From Bacteroidales bacterium (GTDB lineage: Bacteria > Bacteroidota > Bacteroidia > Bacteroidales > Muribaculaceae): DNA of 64,000 nucleotides. The stretch is from the NCBI GenBank assembly GCA_014800895.1, contig JAAVFG010000023.1, forward strand, positions 48,095 to 112,094. Direction: 5' to 3'. The position numbers and the translations under genes are program-made. The notes beneath the pieces were generated by a model. The model searched no databases and was not told the origin of the DNA. It saw only the letters and a list, made by a program, of their open reading frames with translations. Below are positions 43,581 to 53,900 of this stretch, one piece after another (positions within the stretch are counted from its first letter, which is position 1; every line of letters starts with the position of its first letter).

Positions 43581-44459
43581 ATGAAAAAGATTCTTTCCTT
43601 CGCGATTCTCATGGTGTTATGCTTTACAACCAAGGTATCGGCACAGATACTTTGGAAAGTAGAGAAACCGGGAAATGAGCATGTGTCATATATCTTGGGA
43701 ACACACCATTTCGCCACACTCTCGGTGCTCGATTCATTGGTAAATCTTCCGGAGGCATTGCAGAGAGCAGATAAGGTATATGGGGAGCTGGATATGGCAG
43801 AGATGACTTCTCCCGCCTCCATGCAGGTCATGCAGATGGCACTTATGGCTCCTGCAGACAGCACACTTGATAAAGTCCTTACTCCTGCGCAGCTTGATTC
43901 TGTAAAGGCAGTGCTTGACCCCATGACAGGGGGGCAACTCCCTTTGGCTGCTCTTTATCCCATGAAGCCGGCGGCATTATCCACCCAGATAGCAGCCATG
44001 ATGTCGATGAAGCTTTTCCCCGATCTAAATCCTCTTGAAGGTCTTGACATGACAATGCAGCAGCGGGCAAAGGCACTCGGTAAGCCTGTGGCGGGCCTGG
44101 AGACTATGGAATTTCAGATGGATTGCCTTTATGGCACACCCATCTCCGAGCAGGCGGAAATTCTAATGAAGACAATCGCGGATATAGAGGGGGAGGAGAA
44201 GCGTGCCGTGGAATTAGCCGCCGCATACATGGATCATAATATTGATGCCATTTACAAGGCTATGATTGAGGAGGAGGATGAGCCGGAAGCTCTTGACCGT
44301 CTGATTTTCTCGCGTAATGATAACTGGGTTAATCAGCTTTCTAAGGAGATGTCGGATGCGTCGCTTCTGGTTGTAGTCGGTGCTGGTCATCTTCCCGGAG
44401 AGAGGGGCGTGCTTGAGCAACTCCGTAAGGCAGGGTATACAGTGACGGCGGCAGAATAA
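43581..44459 (+). CDS. TraB/GumN family protein
   Basis: The 292 aa have a signal peptide (about 1-21) and the family motifs SYILGTHHFA (about 36-45), VYGELDMAEM (about 66) and LLVVVGAGHLPGERGV (about 262). These are Tiki/TraB-fold proteins with a putative metalloprotease-like active site. The role in Bacteroidetes is not known. It lies 11 nt before an ABC transporter operon but is preceded by its own promoter. Confidence 0.9.
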   Translation: MKKILSFAILMVLCFTTKVSAQILWKVEKPGNEHVSYILGTHHFATLSVLDSLVNLPEALQRADKVYGELDMAEMTSPASMQVMQMALMAPADSTLDKVLTPAQLDSVKAVLDPMTGGQLPLAALYPMKPAALSTQIAAMMSMKLFPDLNPLEGLDMTMQQRAKALGKPVAGLETMEFQMDCLYGTPISEQAEILMKTIADIEGEEKRAVELAAAYMDHNIDAIYKAMIEEEDEPEALDRLIFSRNDNWVNQLSKEMSDASLLVVVGAGHLPGERGVLEQLRKAGYTVTAAE

Positions 44460-44470
44460 TTTAAGAAAAC

Positions 44471-45313
44471 ATGATAGAGATAAAGAATCTGACATTCTCA
44501 TATAGCAAGAAGGGATCGCCGGTGCTCCATAATCTGGAGGGGTGTATCAAGCCGGGTATCTACCTTCTTGCCGGAGAAAATGGAGCGGGAAAGACTACTC
44601 TTCTGCATCTGCTTGCCGGCGTGGCTTCTCCATCTTCGGGAGCAATCCTTATAGATGGGATATATCCTGACTCTGATAATCCTGCTGAAAAGGGTGATAT
44701 ATTTTTACTTGAGGAGAATACGCTATTCCCCCTCAAAAGTATTCGTAAGTTTGCCAAATACCATTCACGTTTCTACCCCGCCTTTTCTGAGGAACGCTTT
44801 TTAAATAATCTCCATGCTTTCGGACTCACAGGAGATGAGCCGGCAAAGTCACTTTCATTAGGAAATCGTAAGAAGTCACTTCTTGCTTATGTTTTGGCAT
44901 TGGGTGTCAAGACATTACTTCTTGATGAGCCTACCAATGCTCTTGATATTGAGAGCAAGGATGTGCTGAGATCTCTGATAGCGTCAAATATCGGAGAGGA
45001 TCAGACTCTGATTGTCTCTACACATACTGTATCCGAACTGGAGAATCTCTTTGACGGAGCAATCATGATGCGTAAAGGGGATTTGCTATGGTGTGGCACT
45101 GCTGAGGATGCTTCTTCACGTCTCGCATTTGAAAAGAGCCGTTATTCTGAGCCCGACGCATTGTATGAGGAGTCGAAATTAGGATATTATGACTCAATAC
45201 TCCCTGTCGTAGGGGATGAATCAACAAACGTTGACTGGCTTCTCCTGTATTCAGCGCTCCATTCCCCCAAAAGCAATGAAGTTTTAAATCAACTTAAACA
45301 AACAAGCAAATGA
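44471..45313 (+). CDS. ABC transporter ATP-binding protein (GntR-linked, YtrB-like)
   Basis: The 280 aa have Walker A GENGAGKTT (about 36), a weak signature region (SLSLGNRKKSLLAYV, about 135), Walker B LLLDEPTNALD (about 153) and the switch STHTVSE (about 185). Overlaps the permease gene by 4 bp, with a YtrA-type GntR regulator behind it. Such loci respond to envelope stress or antibiotics in other phyla; the substrate here is not known. Confidence 0.9.
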   Translation: MIEIKNLTFSYSKKGSPVLHNLEGCIKPGIYLLAGENGAGKTTLLHLLAGVASPSSGAILIDGIYPDSDNPAEKGDIFLLEENTLFPLKSIRKFAKYHSRFYPAFSEERFLNNLHAFGLTGDEPAKSLSLGNRKKSLLAYVLALGVKTLLLDEPTNALDIESKDVLRSLIASNIGEDQTLIVSTHTVSELENLFDGAIMMRKGDLLWCGTAEDASSRLAFEKSRYSEPDALYEESKLGYYDSILPVVGDESTNVDWLLLYSALHSPKSNEVLNQLKQTSK

Positions 45314-46119
45314 GTTCCGTCAATTCAATATCTTCCGGTTTCTCTTTTAATAGGGTTTGGAATTTTGCAATCTATTATATGCCCCGGCTAAAGTGCCAGT
45401 TGCTGATATACTTCTGTGTCTCCTTATTGGGAGCCATACTTTGTCTTCTTCCCGGTCCGGAGGGTGTGCAGAAGAGGCTGACGGTAGGGGTATGGGCGAT
45501 AATTCCCATTCTTTTCTATTGTGGCTCTTTAGTCTTCTCCAAAGGACCGGATACAAGAATTTTCGAGCGTCTGATGCCGATCAGCGCAGCTGAAAAACTG
45601 ACATTTTTCTATATCTATTCACTCATTATTCTCCCGATTGTCATCTATCTCTTGCCGACGGTTGCAGGATGGATATATATTTCCACCCCTTCCTTACAGA
45701 ATCCGGCGGTGGTGAGTCTCTATAAGATTAAATTTCATTATGGCGGGGTGATACTTATAATAAATGCTCTCGGAGGCATTCTTATAGCCGTCTCATGTCT
45801 CTACGGAGTTATGGCTTCGCGACAGAACCGTATGCTATTTGGATTTGTAGGAGTTGTTGTCTCCAATATAATAGTAGGTGTGTTAGGAGGAATAGTTGGA
45901 ATATTTACCGCTGTCAATGCTTTTGGTAAGGGTTTCGGAGATGGCTATGTGGGAAGAGAGCCTGACCCTGAACAGGTTGGTGAACTGATAGTCAAGACCA
46001 TGTTGGAGGATATGAGTCAGTATAATGCATTGACAATATCCATGATATGTGTGTCGGTTGTTCTGATTATGACGGTGGTGTATCTCACGTATCGTTCGCT
46101 TAAAAGACAGAATATTTAA
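45310..46119 (+). CDS. ABC-2 type membrane permease
   Basis: The 269 aa have about six spans (25-45, 57-75, 95-118, 145-170, 178-205, 240-262). No conserved catalytic residues. It pairs with the ATPase directly upstream (4-bp overlap), and the GntR regulator begins 25 nt after its stop. Assignment rests on topology and context. Confidence 0.82.
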   Translation: MSSVNSISSGFSFNRVWNFAIYYMPRLKCQLLIYFCVSLLGAILCLLPGPEGVQKRLTVGVWAIIPILFYCGSLVFSKGPDTRIFERLMPISAAEKLTFFYIYSLIILPIVIYLLPTVAGWIYISTPSLQNPAVVSLYKIKFHYGGVILIINALGGILIAVSCLYGVMASRQNRMLFGFVGVVVSNIIVGVLGGIVGIFTAVNAFGKGFGDGYVGREPDPEQVGELIVKTMLEDMSQYNALTISMICVSVVLIMTVVYLTYRSLKRQNI

Positions 46120-46144
46120 AGGAAATAAATAGTGATAAGTTGGT

Positions 46145-46501
46145 ATGATAGAGTTTTCCGATAACAAGCCGATCTATCGTCAAATCGTGGATCACGCCTG
46201 CAATCTGATTCTCAACGGCAGCTGGGAGCCCGGTTCGAGGGTTCCCTCTGTCCGTGAGTTGGCTGCTGACTTGGGTGTGAACACCCGTACAATTTTGAAA
46301 GCAATGGAGGAGTTGCTGGATTCAGGTGTGATTTTCTCCCGTCGCGGCATGGGGTATATCCTTGCGGAAGATGCTCCTGAGAAGGTCAGGGAAGAGCTTC
46401 GTAAGGATTTTTTCAACACTACTGTTTCAAATCTCAAGTTAGAGATGAGGCTTCTCGGCATCTCCCCCGAAGAATTGTTTTCAGCTCTTCAGGAGAATTG
46501 A
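46145..46501 (+). CDS. GntR family transcriptional regulator (YtrA-like)
   Basis: The 118 aa hold an N-terminal winged HTH (about 5-72, PIYRQIVDHACNLILNG, then VPSVRELAADLGVNTRTILK) and a short helical C-terminus with no effector domain, the hallmark of the YtrA group. It is the last gene of the ABC operon and likely represses it. Confidence 0.92.
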   Translation: MIEFSDNKPIYRQIVDHACNLILNGSWEPGSRVPSVRELAADLGVNTRTILKAMEELLDSGVIFSRRGMGYILAEDAPEKVREELRKDFFNTTVSNLKLEMRLLGISPEELFSALQEN

Positions 46502-46554
46502 GAATATATCAGACTGATTTAGAAACGCGCATATAGGTGAAAAGGAAGAATTAA

Positions 46555-47223
46555 TTACCATTCATATGCCACTGTGACACCTAAGGAATTGAGAGTTGTG
46601 GAGCGTGAATAGCTGTTCCAATAATTTGAGGTCAATAATTTATAAGATACGCCGACATCTATCGCCTGTTTCGGATGATTAGTGCTTGTCGGAATCCTAA
46701 AGCCTAATGATGGACGAAGATAAAAATACTCACGGTTAGTGAGATAGCCGTCGCCTATCTCTATATATTTATCGCTGAGCAGAAATGAGCACCCGATGCG
46801 GAGGTCGATGTAGAAACCTACCTTGTCCGGCGCGCCGAATGTGGCTTTGAAATCTGTGAAGATAGGGAGCATTACCGCGGTCTTCGTGGAGGAATGGGCG
46901 GCGAATGAGGGATAATCCGGCGTCCAGCTCTCTCCCCAGTCATCATTCTGATGCGCGAAGAGGATGTCCGCACCCATACCGGCGCCCATATAGAACCATG
47001 AATTATACTGATACCCCTGGGAAGTGGATATTTCAAGAAAATCTGCATTCTTATTGCCGAGGGTCTTGCTCCAGCCTGCCTCCAGCGAACCTTTGTATGA
47101 GCCCGAGCCTGATAGGGCAGGAGAGAGAAGAGACGGAATCTGATTCACGATCTCATATATTTGAGACCGGGCATGGTTGAAGCCGGTAAATAAAAGTAGA
47201 AGGGGGAGGATAAGTTTTTTCAT
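46555..47223 (-). CDS. small outer membrane beta-barrel protein
   Basis: The 222 aa have a signal peptide (about 1-20) and about eight strands with alternating aromatics. The final strand ends TLNSLGVTVAYEW, a typical barrel C-terminus. Size and pattern fit the OmpA/OmpW-like porin families of Bacteroidetes; no specific family identified. It lies just after the GntR operon on the opposite strand and is probably unrelated to the PUL. Confidence 0.75.
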   Translation of the reverse strand: MKKLILPLLLLFTGFNHARSQIYEIVNQIPSLLSPALSGSGSYKGSLEAGWSKTLGNKNADFLEISTSQGYQYNSWFYMGAGMGADILFAHQNDDWGESWTPDYPSFAAHSSTKTAVMLPIFTDFKATFGAPDKVGFYIDLRIGCSFLLSDKYIEIGDGYLTNREYFYLRPSLGFRIPTSTNHPKQAIDVGVSYKLLTSNYWNSYSRSTTLNSLGVTVAYEW

Positions 47224-47389
47224 CGCGCTCTCTTTATGATTAGTGACTCATGAAGGCTGACAGCATCCGGAAGCAGACTTGGCTTCTCCGGCTATCTCCG
47301 TTTAATGATATAACGGAGTTAAATAAAGATAGTTTAAGGAAGATTCTTACCGTTTGCAATCATACAGTCGAGACCGGGGCTTAAAAAAG

Positions 47390-47449
47390 AACATCCTTGC
47401 AGCATCCGGAAGCTTGTTAATGTAAGCCCGTAATGACTGCAAGGATGTT
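47390..47449 (-). terminator. hairpin at the end of the SusC-SusD operon
   Basis: AACATCCTTGCAG and CTGCAAGGATGTT form a 13-bp perfect stem around a 34-nt loop that itself has a GCTT/AAGC stem. On the minus strand it is followed by a T-run (TCTTTTTTAAG). It lies 37 nt after the last PUL gene. Confidence 0.65.
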
Positions 47450-47485
47450 ATTAAAGTATTATTTTATTGGACAAGAGCCTGAGCC

Positions 47486-49414
47486 TTATTTGGCTATCTG
47501 CATTCTGATGTCGGAAACGGTGATCTTGGACTTGCCGGGAGCGCCTGCATAGTCCATGCATACCTGAAGATTCTTGGTGTCGAAGCCTTGTACGCCCTTG
47601 AAGTAGTAGAGAGTAGGCACGCCTGCTTCAACGTTTACACGGTTTACTCCGAAAGAGGTCTCGTCATCTCCGTTGTCATCTCCGAGAGAATCACCCTTCT
47701 GGATCTTTACAGTGACGTTCTTTATGTCCTGATCAGACTCGATAGTGAGCATGAAGTCATATTTGTTTTCGGCTGATGTCTCGACGTTGGTCCATACATG
47801 CACCTGTCCCTGCCATTGCTCCGATCCGAAGTCTTCCGGCGCGGTAAAGGAGTAGCCGCCCTGGAAGAAATTAATCTCAGGCTGAGTCACCGCGCTGTCA
47901 TTCCAGTTGCTGTCAGCAAACCATGTAGAGTATTTCACTACTTCATAGTCGGCGAAGAGATTGTCCGCCTCGGAGATAGAGGGAGCAGCCGCAGCGGCGG
48001 GGATAACTGTGCCGTCATCATACTGATGCTCCTTGAAGACGATATTATTGACTGTGATATCGCAGTCGCCGAAGCCCGCAAAGTCAAAGGCAATCTTCAA
48101 TGTTCCGTCAAAGCCCTCCATGTCGGAGAACCATACTATCGAGCCGTTGGGATCCACCACTACCTTGTTGTCGGCTACATAATCAAAGAATGTATCATCA
48201 TCGCCCTCTTTGAAAAGCTTGACTGTAACTGAGCCGGATTTTGGCACATTCACATTGCATGAGAAGTCATAGGTCACGCCTGAATGAACTTCGATATCAG
48301 TGCCGACATGTACCTGTCCCTGCCACTGGGTGTTGCCCATGCCAGCAGGAGCATGGAGGGATATACCCTTATTCTCTGTCACTGTGACTTCAGGAGAGCC
48401 GATCTCGCTCCAGTTGTCATCTGCAAACCATGTGGAGGCTACAAAGACATTTGCGTTTTTCCAGAGATTGTGCTCAAAGTCATACTTGAAGCCGGAGGTA
48501 GTAACGTCCGCTCCCGCCTTGGGCGCGATGATATACTGCCATGATATACCATCAAGATCCTGCACGAGAGTGATCTCATTACGGTTGAAATTTGTGATAC
48601 GATACTTCGGAGCAGCGAAAGCGTCTTCAGAAGGAACGTATGGGAACGGAGTGTTGGCAGGGAGCGTGAGATAGAGGTTTGCTCCTTCCGGGACGAGGGA
48701 GAAAGAAGATTCCACCACGCCTGATTGAACACGGAAGTCAACTCCGTCATCTGGATTATTAACAGTGTATCCGGGAAGAGAGTGGATACCGGTGTTGACA
48801 TAGAATGTTCCCGCAGTGCCCGGGTCGAATACATACATCCCGGAAGAAGGGGATTCGGTCTTGCCGAAGATAAGGATATTCTGATATACCCCTTCCTGCT
48901 CTTTTGCTCCCGGACCTCCATTCCACCATTCAGTGGGATTGGAAGCGGGACCGCAACCCATATTGCCATCCTTTGTGCCATCCACAGCCCATTCCTTGGT
49001 CGAGCCATTGGTCAGAGCCTGAATATAGGGAGCGAAGTCGAAGATAGTCTTTGTCACAGTAATTGTGCCGGTTACCGAACCTTCCGAAACGCCGTTGGCA
49101 TTTCCTACCTTCATCTCTACGGGATAATCGCCGGCAATGGTGATAAGGTCCCGATAGGTGAGGGCAGTAGAGGGGCGGGTGCTCTCATTGACATACCAGA
49201 TAGGATACACACCCTTCGCAGGGTTGCCATGCTTATCAAGAATATTTAGCTCGACATTGTTCAGATCATCAACCGTGACACCGATCTGATAATCCGATGC
49301 CTGAGGGAGACCGGCAGCCGAGGGCTCGAAGATCTCTTCCTGAGCACACCCGGTCAACCCGAGTATCAGGGCGGCGAGAGCGCCGCCGTTGATTAATTTA
49401 TATAAAGTTTTCAT
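47486..49414 (-). CDS. surface glycan-binding lipoprotein (SusE/F position) with two tandem CBM-like modules
   Basis: The 642 aa begin with a lipobox (GLTGCAQEE). They continue with an Ig/PKD-like domain (about 40-125), a middle domain (about 130-315) and two repeated modules (about 325-480 and 500-640). Each module opens with STWFAD-NW and contains QWQGQVHV and a late hydrophobic strand. The repeated QWQGQVHV patches look like carbohydrate-binding modules of a CBM4-like sandwich fold, inferred by pattern. It is the last gene of the SusC-SusD operon, in the place of BuSGBP-B-type proteins. It is likely surface-exposed and binds the target beta-glucan. Confidence 0.85.
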   Translation of the reverse strand: MKTLYKLINGGALAALILGLTGCAQEEIFEPSAAGLPQASDYQIGVTVDDLNNVELNILDKHGNPAKGVYPIWYVNESTRPSTALTYRDLITIAGDYPVEMKVGNANGVSEGSVTGTITVTKTIFDFAPYIQALTNGSTKEWAVDGTKDGNMGCGPASNPTEWWNGGPGAKEQEGVYQNILIFGKTESPSSGMYVFDPGTAGTFYVNTGIHSLPGYTVNNPDDGVDFRVQSGVVESSFSLVPEGANLYLTLPANTPFPYVPSEDAFAAPKYRITNFNRNEITLVQDLDGISWQYIIAPKAGADVTTSGFKYDFEHNLWKNANVFVASTWFADDNWSEIGSPEVTVTENKGISLHAPAGMGNTQWQGQVHVGTDIEVHSGVTYDFSCNVNVPKSGSVTVKLFKEGDDDTFFDYVADNKVVVDPNGSIVWFSDMEGFDGTLKIAFDFAGFGDCDITVNNIVFKEHQYDDGTVIPAAAAAPSISEADNLFADYEVVKYSTWFADSNWNDSAVTQPEINFFQGGYSFTAPEDFGSEQWQGQVHVWTNVETSAENKYDFMLTIESDQDIKNVTVKIQKGDSLGDDNGDDETSFGVNRVNVEAGVPTLYYFKGVQGFDTKNLQVCMDYAGAPGKSKITVSDIRMQIAK

Positions 49415-49447
49415 CTTGTGTCAGATTTTAATGGATTGAACCTTTAA

Positions 49448-50968
49448 TTACATGAAATAATCTGTGTTCTGTTTGAGATGACCCTGACATTTGTCAATTT
49501 CACTCTGCGGGAAGGGGATATATTTCTTGTTGTCGGTGTAACGACCCTTTCTTCCGTCGGAAATCTCTGTATCCTCTACGAGATAATCCTTGGCAAGACC
49601 TGTGCGGATCAAATCCCAGTAGCGTTTTCCTTCGCCGAGGAATTCCCATGCGCGCTCACGGATGATGTTGTCAAGAGTGGCGGGTACTGAGGGGAGTCCT
49701 GCACGCTGACGCACGCGGTCGAGATACTGCTGTGCCTTCGGCGAGCCGAGTTCGGCTGCATAGAGGAGAGCCTCGGAGAAGCGATAGAGACGGAGGTTAT
49801 TGTTATAGTTGAGGATAGCGTCGGCAAGCTGTCCGGCGTTCCCCCCTATGCGACCTGCATATTTAGCGAGGAAATAACCTGTATCCTGATAAGCGGGATT
49901 GTAATTTCCTTCTCCCGGCTCCCAGATAGAGGCATCACGACGTGTATCGGCGGGATCATATGAGTCGTAAGTAGACTTACGAACGGTGCAGAATCCCCAG
50001 CCTGTATCGTCATGGATAAGGTCAGCCTTATTGTAGCCGCGAGGAAGAATCATACCGGGTACAACAGTACCGCCGGCAGTGCCGCCCCAGCTCCAGTTAC
50101 GTTTCGCCTGGAAGTCGGAGTAATTGATCTCCCAGATTGACTCCTGACACCATTCACCACTGACTTCCCAGATATCAGCGAAGTTCGGCATGAGGTCATA
50201 GAGACCGGAATTGATGATCTCCTCCATATAGCGGAGTGCGGTAGGCTTGCGTGACTCGTCATTCTGATACATCACGATATCGGTATAAAGCATATATACG
50301 AAGTGCTTGGTCACACGACCCAAATCAGCGCCCGAGCATTTGTCGGGAAGGTGATTGCCTGCGATGACCTCTTCGAGATCGGCTATCATCGCCTCATAGA
50401 CCTCTGTCGCGGTATACTGGGGAGCAAGGAAGTCGCCTGAGAGATTCTCGGTATAGTAAGCGATGTTGCCCCACCATTTCCAAAGCTGATTATAGAAGAA
50501 AACGCGGAGGGCGAGCACCTGTGCCTTATAGTATTCGCGGTTGTCGAGTTCCTTCTGAGTCTCCGGTTTCCAGTAATCTGTCATATACTTGATTGCATCG
50601 TTGCAGCGTTTCACGCCTGAATAGGCATTGCTGTAGTTATCGATCATGACCTGATTGGCTGTGGCGGAGAAGTTGAAGAGCACCTTCCACTGGTTCATGT
50701 CATTGACATCGCCGCCGCCCGGGAAACACTGGTCGGCGAGCACCTCGGGATATATGTTGAGACCTGTGTAGTTGTTGGCGTAGTCAAACCAATGCAGGGG
50801 ATCATACGCTGCAACAACAGCCTGCTGTATATTCGCCTCCGTGCTGAAATAATCCTCCACAGGATCCTGAGTGTTGTTGGTGATGTCGAGCCATTCGCTT
50901 GAGCAGGATGCCATGCATACGCCAAGGCTTATCGTTGCGGCGGAGAGAATGGATTTATATAGTTTCAT
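49448..50968 (-). CDS. susD: SusD-like nutrient-binding outer membrane lipoprotein
   Basis: The 506 aa have a lipobox (VCMASCSSEW), the SusD N-terminal helical part with TPR-like pairs, and the C-terminal half ending with the family pattern IRERAWEFLGEGKRYWDLIRTG (about 438-460). It caps the SusC barrel at the cell surface. It begins 22 nt after SusC. The name is used as a family label. Confidence 0.95.
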   Translation of the reverse strand: MKLYKSILSAATISLGVCMASCSSEWLDITNNTQDPVEDYFSTEANIQQAVVAAYDPLHWFDYANNYTGLNIYPEVLADQCFPGGGDVNDMNQWKVLFNFSATANQVMIDNYSNAYSGVKRCNDAIKYMTDYWKPETQKELDNREYYKAQVLALRVFFYNQLWKWWGNIAYYTENLSGDFLAPQYTATEVYEAMIADLEEVIAGNHLPDKCSGADLGRVTKHFVYMLYTDIVMYQNDESRKPTALRYMEEIINSGLYDLMPNFADIWEVSGEWCQESIWEINYSDFQAKRNWSWGGTAGGTVVPGMILPRGYNKADLIHDDTGWGFCTVRKSTYDSYDPADTRRDASIWEPGEGNYNPAYQDTGYFLAKYAGRIGGNAGQLADAILNYNNNLRLYRFSEALLYAAELGSPKAQQYLDRVRQRAGLPSVPATLDNIIRERAWEFLGEGKRYWDLIRTGLAKDYLVEDTEISDGRKGRYTDNKKYIPFPQSEIDKCQGHLKQNTDYFM

Positions 50969-50990
50969 GATACTGTCTTTTTTAGAAGAA

Positions 50991-53900
50991 TTATAATGTG
51001 ATGTTGAAACCGATAGAGAAAGTGCGTGCCTCCGGATAGTTGCCGTAATCGATACCGATATTCACGCCATCGCCCACCTCGGGAGTAAAGCCGTGATATT
51101 TGGTGGCGGTAAAGAGGTTTTCGCCCATTACGAAGACTCTCACATTTTCAAGACCGATCTTATTGACGATATTGAAGGGGAGGGTGTAGGAGAGTGTAAG
51201 GTTAGCCATGCGGAGGTATGCGCCGCTATGAACATAAATGTCGGAACTCTGCCAGTTGCGACCGTCGCCGAGACGATAGATAGGAATACGGTTGGAAGTT
51301 CCTTCTCCTGTCCAGCGGTTGAGCATCCATGCCGGGAGGTTCTTGGCGGGCGTGTCGCTTCGGAGTGAAGCGTCATAAATCTGGTTGCCCCATACTCCCT
51401 GGAAGTAAGCCGCCAGCTGGATGCCTTTCCATCCAAAGCCTACGTTGAAGCCGTAAGTCCAGTCGGGAAGACCTTTACCGATCTTGGTACGGTCATTGTC
51501 GTTGATAGTGCCGTCATTGTTTGTGTCAACAAATACCACGTCACCCGGCTGTGCATACCATGAGGTCATGCTCGGAGTAAGTCCATACTTGGCATTATAT
51601 GCATCCGCCTCAGCCTGATTCTGGAATATTCCGTTTGTCTTGTAGCCATAGAAGAAGGGGAATACCTCGCCATTCATAGAGCGGGCGATATCGCCGGCAG
51701 TACCATTGCTCACCTCAGATCTCCAGCCCTCGGAGTTACCGAGATTTACAAGGCGGTTTCTGACGTATGAGAGGTTACCGCTGAGGTTGACTTCAAATTC
51801 GCCGAAGTTACGCGCCCAACGAAGTTCCATCTCCACACCCGTATTATCCATTGTTCCGACGTTGCCGATAGGAGCTGTCTCGCCGATATATGTCGGCACC
51901 ATCATGGTCATAAGCATACCGGTGGTGCGCTTCTTATACCAGTCGAAAGTGAAGAGAAGTGAATTATTGAGGAAACCAAGGTCTAAACCTATATCAGTCT
52001 GGGTTGATTCCTCCCATTTGAGGTCGGGGTTGGCGATGCCTGATGCCTTTGAGCCGTAAGTGGGGCTTGAACCTTCGGGACCGAAATAGTAGTTGTTGTT
52101 ACCTTCTGTAAGGACAGTATAGGCGAAGTCACCGATAGCTTCGTTACCATTCTTACCCCATGATACGCGGAGCTTGGTATTATTCCACCATGTGGGACGA
52201 TTGCGGAGGAAGGGCTCGTTTGTAAGATTCCAACCTGCTGAGAAGGAGGGGAATGTCGCCCATCTGTGATTTGCACCGAAGCGAGATGAACCATCGCGGC
52301 GGATAGTCACCTGCGCCATATATCTGCCATCAAAGTCGTAAGATGCACGTCCGAAATATGAGAGAAGTTTAGGCCAAGCTGAATTGGGACCTGCGTTACC
52401 TGTACGGTTACCGCCATCTTCCTCACCCGGAGAACCCTGTGCAACGGTTACCCACGGTTTTCTGAAGTTGTAGAGTTTATTGGCAGAAGCATTCATCCAC
52501 CATCCTGTGCTCTGTTTTGCTGATTCGCCGAGCACGACGTTGACATGATGATCTCCAAACTGCTTGTCATAGAAAATCAAATTCTCAAGCTGCCATACCC
52601 AGCCGCGATTATGCTCTGAGTATGCACCGGCATGGATGGCATCCGTATTGTTAAGGTTGCTGTAATAGCTGGGTTCAGTGAAGCTGTTTGTTCCCCAGAA
52701 AGCCAGGTCGCCGCCGAAGCTGATACGATATTTGAGCGCGTCCCAGATCTGGAGCTCGCCGATGATGTTTGCCACGATCTTATGGCTCCAGTTTTTAGCT
52801 GCCTCGAACGACCATCCGTAGAAGGGGTTGGTCAGCTCCTGATATCCGCCTCCGAATGCTTCGGGAACAGTATAGAGATTGCCCTGTGCGTCATATCGAG
52901 GCACGTAGCTGCTGTTGCTGGCATAGAAATCCTGCTGATGCTGGAATTCGGCAGATCCGGGTTTGAGAGTAGGTGTCAGCATGGGAGACATACCGAGGGC
53001 ATTGGTGATAGGAGCGCCATAGTATGCGCCGCCGCCGCCGAAGCCTTTGGAATGTATGCGGGCGTAAGAGATATTGGTGGTCAATGTGAATTTGTTGAGC
53101 CAGTTGCGTTTAAGCTCATCGTCAAGGATGGTGTAGATATTGTTGGCGCGGAGAGTGAGACGGTTATAATTTGACTGATCATAGTTGCCGCCGATGATAC
53201 CATCCTGACTGTAATATCCGAAAGAAAGGAAATAATTTACCTTGTCGCTTGCGCCGGATACTGAAAGCTGATGATTCATCACCGGAGCGTTATCGTTGAA
53301 GATAGCTTTCTGCCAGTCGAAACCTGTGCCATAGCTGTAAGGATCAGCGTAGGGAGCGTTCTGACCTGTATTGAGATATGCCTCATTTTTCATTATGGCA
53401 TACTGAGTGGCGTCCAACATTTTTACGGATTTGAGTTTGGACTGCCAGCCGTAGGAGAAGTCATAGCTGATTTTGGCGCGACCTTTCACACCGGTCTTTG
53501 TAGTGACAAGCACAACGCCATTTGCTGCGCGCGCACCATAAACAGCGCCTGAAGCCGCATCTTTAAGCACCTCGATACTCTTGATATCGGCAGGGTTAAG
53601 ATAGTCGATACCTCCTTCGATAGGCATGCCGTCAACGATGTAGAGAGGGTTGGAGTCATTGATTGTGCCGACACCACGCACACGGATCTGTGCACCTGAG
53701 CCCGGCTCGCCGTTGGCTGTTGTGGCGGTAACACCGGCAGTGACACCTTTAAGAGCGTTCTGAACGTTTGTCGGGACCGTCTGCGCGAGTGTCTCTTCAC
53801 CCACCTGGGAGATAGCTGCGGTAACGACACTCTTTTTCTGTGTGCCATAACCCACTACCACCACGTCGTTAAGAATCTCTGAATCCTCAATCAGGATGAT

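Noticed and set aside
52632-53552. Plus-strand ORFs of 93-180 aa inside susC
   Set aside because: Shadow frames opposite a well-supported SusC gene.
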